Origin: Bacillota bacterium
Lineage (GTDB): Bacteria > Bacillota > Clostridia > Tissierellales > Peptoniphilaceae
Reading direction: 5' to 3'
DNA: 7,899 bases
Assembly (NCBI GenBank): GCA_023443025.1
Contig: JAEZWM010000047.1
Coordinates: 1-7,899, forward strand
Shown here: in pieces, positions 6,430 through 7,899 of the stretch
How positions within the stretch are numbered: position 1 is the stretch's first letter
How the letters are laid out: each line of letters starts with the position of its first letter
The notes under the pieces: generated by a model
Seen by the model: only the letters and a program-made list of their open reading frames with translations
What the model was told of the DNA's origin: nothing
Database searches by the model: none
Translations under genes and position numbers: made by a program

Positions 6430-7698
6430 CTATTGCAAGCTAAAGTATCCAATATCTTTCCTATAGTAAGAGTTAGTGAACTTAATTATATCAATGTTTT
6501 CATAAACTAGACTTCTGCAGTCTTCTAAAGAATGTCCGATTGCCGTTACAGAAAGCACTCTACCACCGGATGTAACTATTTTATCTTCTTCTACTGCGGT
6601 GCCATTATGAATTACAAAAAGATTAGAATCAACTTTTGAAATTTCATCTAATCCAAAAATTTCATATCCTGTCTTATATGTCTCAGGATACCCGCCGGAA
6701 GTCATAATGACGGTCATTACGGTGTCATCGCTAAATACTATATCAGATTGCTCCAGTTTGCCTCTTGATGCTTTATCCAATACTTCAAATAAGTCAGACT
6801 TGAGTCTCGGTAATAGAACCTGAGTTTCAGGGTCTCCAAATCTAACGTTAAATTCCAAAATCTTAGGTCCTGTTTCAGTAACCATAAAGCCTATAAATAG
6901 GATTCCGCTAAATAATAAATCATCCTCTTTTAAGCCTTTTTCAATTTGTGGTATAATACTCTTTATCTGCGCTTTAGCCACATCATCGATAAGAATATTT
7001 GGAGAAAAACATCCTACTCCTCCGGTATTAAGTCCTTCATCATTTTCGTATATCTTTTTGTAGTCTTTTGCTGTATCCAGTGTTATTAACTTACCGTTGG
7101 AACAAATGCAAAAAACTGAAGCTTCATATCCGGTAAGATATTCTTCAATAATAATAGTGTTACCTTCAGATCCAAATTTCTTTTCTACTAGAACATCTTT
7201 TAATGTATATAGCGCTTCTATTGGCGTCTCACATATGATTACACCTTTGCCGGCACATAGCCCATCCGCTTTTATTACAAGTGGATAATCAAAGTTCTTT
7301 AACGCTTCAACTGCAGCGTGGTATTCTGTATATTTTTCATATCTTGCTGTAGGTATATTATGTCTTATCAAGAATTCTTTAGAGAAACTCTTGCTTCCCT
7401 CAAGTTGTGCCGATTCTGAATCAGGACCGAATATTAAAAGTCCTTTTTCTCTAAATTTTTCCACTATACCGTTTACCAGTGGATCTTCAGGCCCTACAAT
7501 TGTTAAATCTATCTTTTCATTAACTGCAAAGTCTGCAAGGATATCCAATTCATTAACGGCTATATCTACATTTTCCGCAATCATCGCAGTTCCGGCATTG
7601 CCGGGTGCACAGAATATTTTATTAACTTTATTTGATTCATTTAACTTTCTACAGATGGCATGTTCTCTACCACCTGAACCTATTACCAATACTTTCAT
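6430..7698 (-). CDS. purD: Phosphoribosylamine--glycine ligase (GAR synthetase)
   Basis: PurD catalyses the ATP-dependent ligation of glycine to 5-phosphoribosylamine, the second step of de novo purine synthesis. The 422 residues are normal for the family. The N-terminal domain begins with MKVLVIGSGGREHA (1-14) and contains APGNAG (31-36) and VGPEDPLVNG (68-77). The ATP-grasp part shows VIKADGLCAGKGV (141-153), NTGGVGCFSP (224-233) and LEFN (281-284), followed by the family signature RFGDPETQ (286-293). The loop that is QDHKR in E. coli PurD reads KDYKK here (211-215), a conservative-looking variant. The ATG at 7698 follows AGGAGGGG, which contains the stop codon of the upstream purH, so the two genes are one transcription unit and probably translationally coupled. 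No terminator is visible before fhs. Confidence 0.98.
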   Translation of the reverse strand: MKVLVIGSGGREHAICRKLNESNKVNKIFCAPGNAGTAMIAENVDIAVNELDILADFAVNEKIDLTIVGPEDPLVNGIVEKFREKGLLIFGPDSESAQLEGSKSFSKEFLIRHNIPTARYEKYTEYHAAVEALKNFDYPLVIKADGLCAGKGVIICETPIEALYTLKDVLVEKKFGSEGNTIIIEEYLTGYEASVFCICSNGKLITLDTAKDYKKIYENDEGLNTGGVGCFSPNILIDDVAKAQIKSIIPQIEKGLKEDDLLFSGILFIGFMVTETGPKILEFNVRFGDPETQVLLPRLKSDLFEVLDKASRGKLEQSDIVFSDDTVMTVIMTSGGYPETYKTGYEIFGLDEISKVDSNLFVIHNGTAVEEDKIVTSGGRVLSVTAIGHSLEDCRSLVYENIDIIKFTNSYYRKDIGYFSLQ

Positions 7699-7708
7699 AA
7701 TACCCCTC

Positions 7709-7899
7709 CTAATGTCTGAAGTGCCTCATACCTGTAAATACCATTGCTATCCCCTTTTCATTTGCATAATCTATGGTGTCCTGATCCTTAATTGATCCAC
7801 CCGGTTGAATAATAGCAATAATTCCGGCATCTACAAATTCTTTAATTGAATCTGAAAATGGGAAAAATCCGTCTGAGGCAACAACAGCACCTCTAGCAT
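7709..7899 (-). CDS. purH: Bifunctional AICAR transformylase/IMP cyclohydrolase, C-terminal 62 residues
   Basis: Only the 3' end is in the window; the frame runs in from the right edge and ends at TAG (7709-7711). The last 62 residues match the end of the AICAR transformylase domain: SDGFFPFSDSI near the start of the fragment, QPGGSIKDQD in the middle, and GIAMVFTGMRHFRH at the terminus. PurH carries out the final two steps to IMP, taking its formyl group from 10-formyl-THF, the product of the fhs gene downstream. The stop is 10 bp before the purD start and lies within the purD ribosome site, the usual purH-purD order in Firmicutes. Confidence 0.96.
   Translation of the reverse strand, partial: ARGAVVASDGFFPFSDSIKEFVDAGIIAIIQPGGSIKDQDTIDYANEKGIAMVFTGMRHFRH

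Overview
The window comes from a low-GC, Gram-positive-type (Firmicutes) genome. Evidence for this is the strong AGGAGG-type ribosome sites, the AT-rich intergenic DNA, a formate--tetrahydrofolate ligase, a YerC-type TrpR-like regulator, and a large secreted protein built from Listeria/Bacteroides-type and Ig-like repeats. The combination resembles anaerobic cocci of the Peptoniphilaceae/Tissierellales or related Clostridia; this is an inference from protein style, not a database match. Every supported gene lies on the minus strand, so transcription runs from high to low coordinates.

Right-hand part (7899 to 4344): a housekeeping block. The C-terminal end of purH (AICAR transformylase/IMP cyclohydrolase) is followed by purD (GAR synthetase), whose ribosome site contains the purH stop codon. 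After an 82-bp gap comes fhs (formate--tetrahydrofolate ligase), then 15 bp later yerC (TrpR-like DNA-binding protein, TTG start). The metabolic logic is coherent: Fhs makes 10-formyl-THF, which PurH uses as a formyl donor. No terminator is visible between purH and yerC. A strong intrinsic terminator follows yerC directly.

Middle (4298 to 3646): mobA, a molybdenum-cofactor guanylyltransferase-type protein. It begins only 15 nt after the U-tract of the yerC terminator, so there is no room for its own promoter between them. It ends with its own strong terminator.

Left-hand part: about 780 bp without a credible gene (2869 to 3645), extremely AT-rich. It is unusually rich in the hexamer ATTGAA/TTCAAT (13 copies in 600 bp, mostly as inverted pairs about 14-21 bp apart) and has a 13-bp direct repeat with a 24-bp period. 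It leads into a large secreted, modular surface protein (956 codons visible, 3' end outside the window). This protein has a signal peptide, a Trp-rich N-terminal half that I do not recognise, an InlB-type B repeat, a MucBP-like segment and Ig-like modules.

I see no mobile element, CRISPR array, tRNA or rRNA, and no convincing new multi-gene system. The points most worth a second look are the motif array upstream of the surface gene, the unrecognised adhesin-like N-terminal region, and the terminator that separates yerC from mobA.
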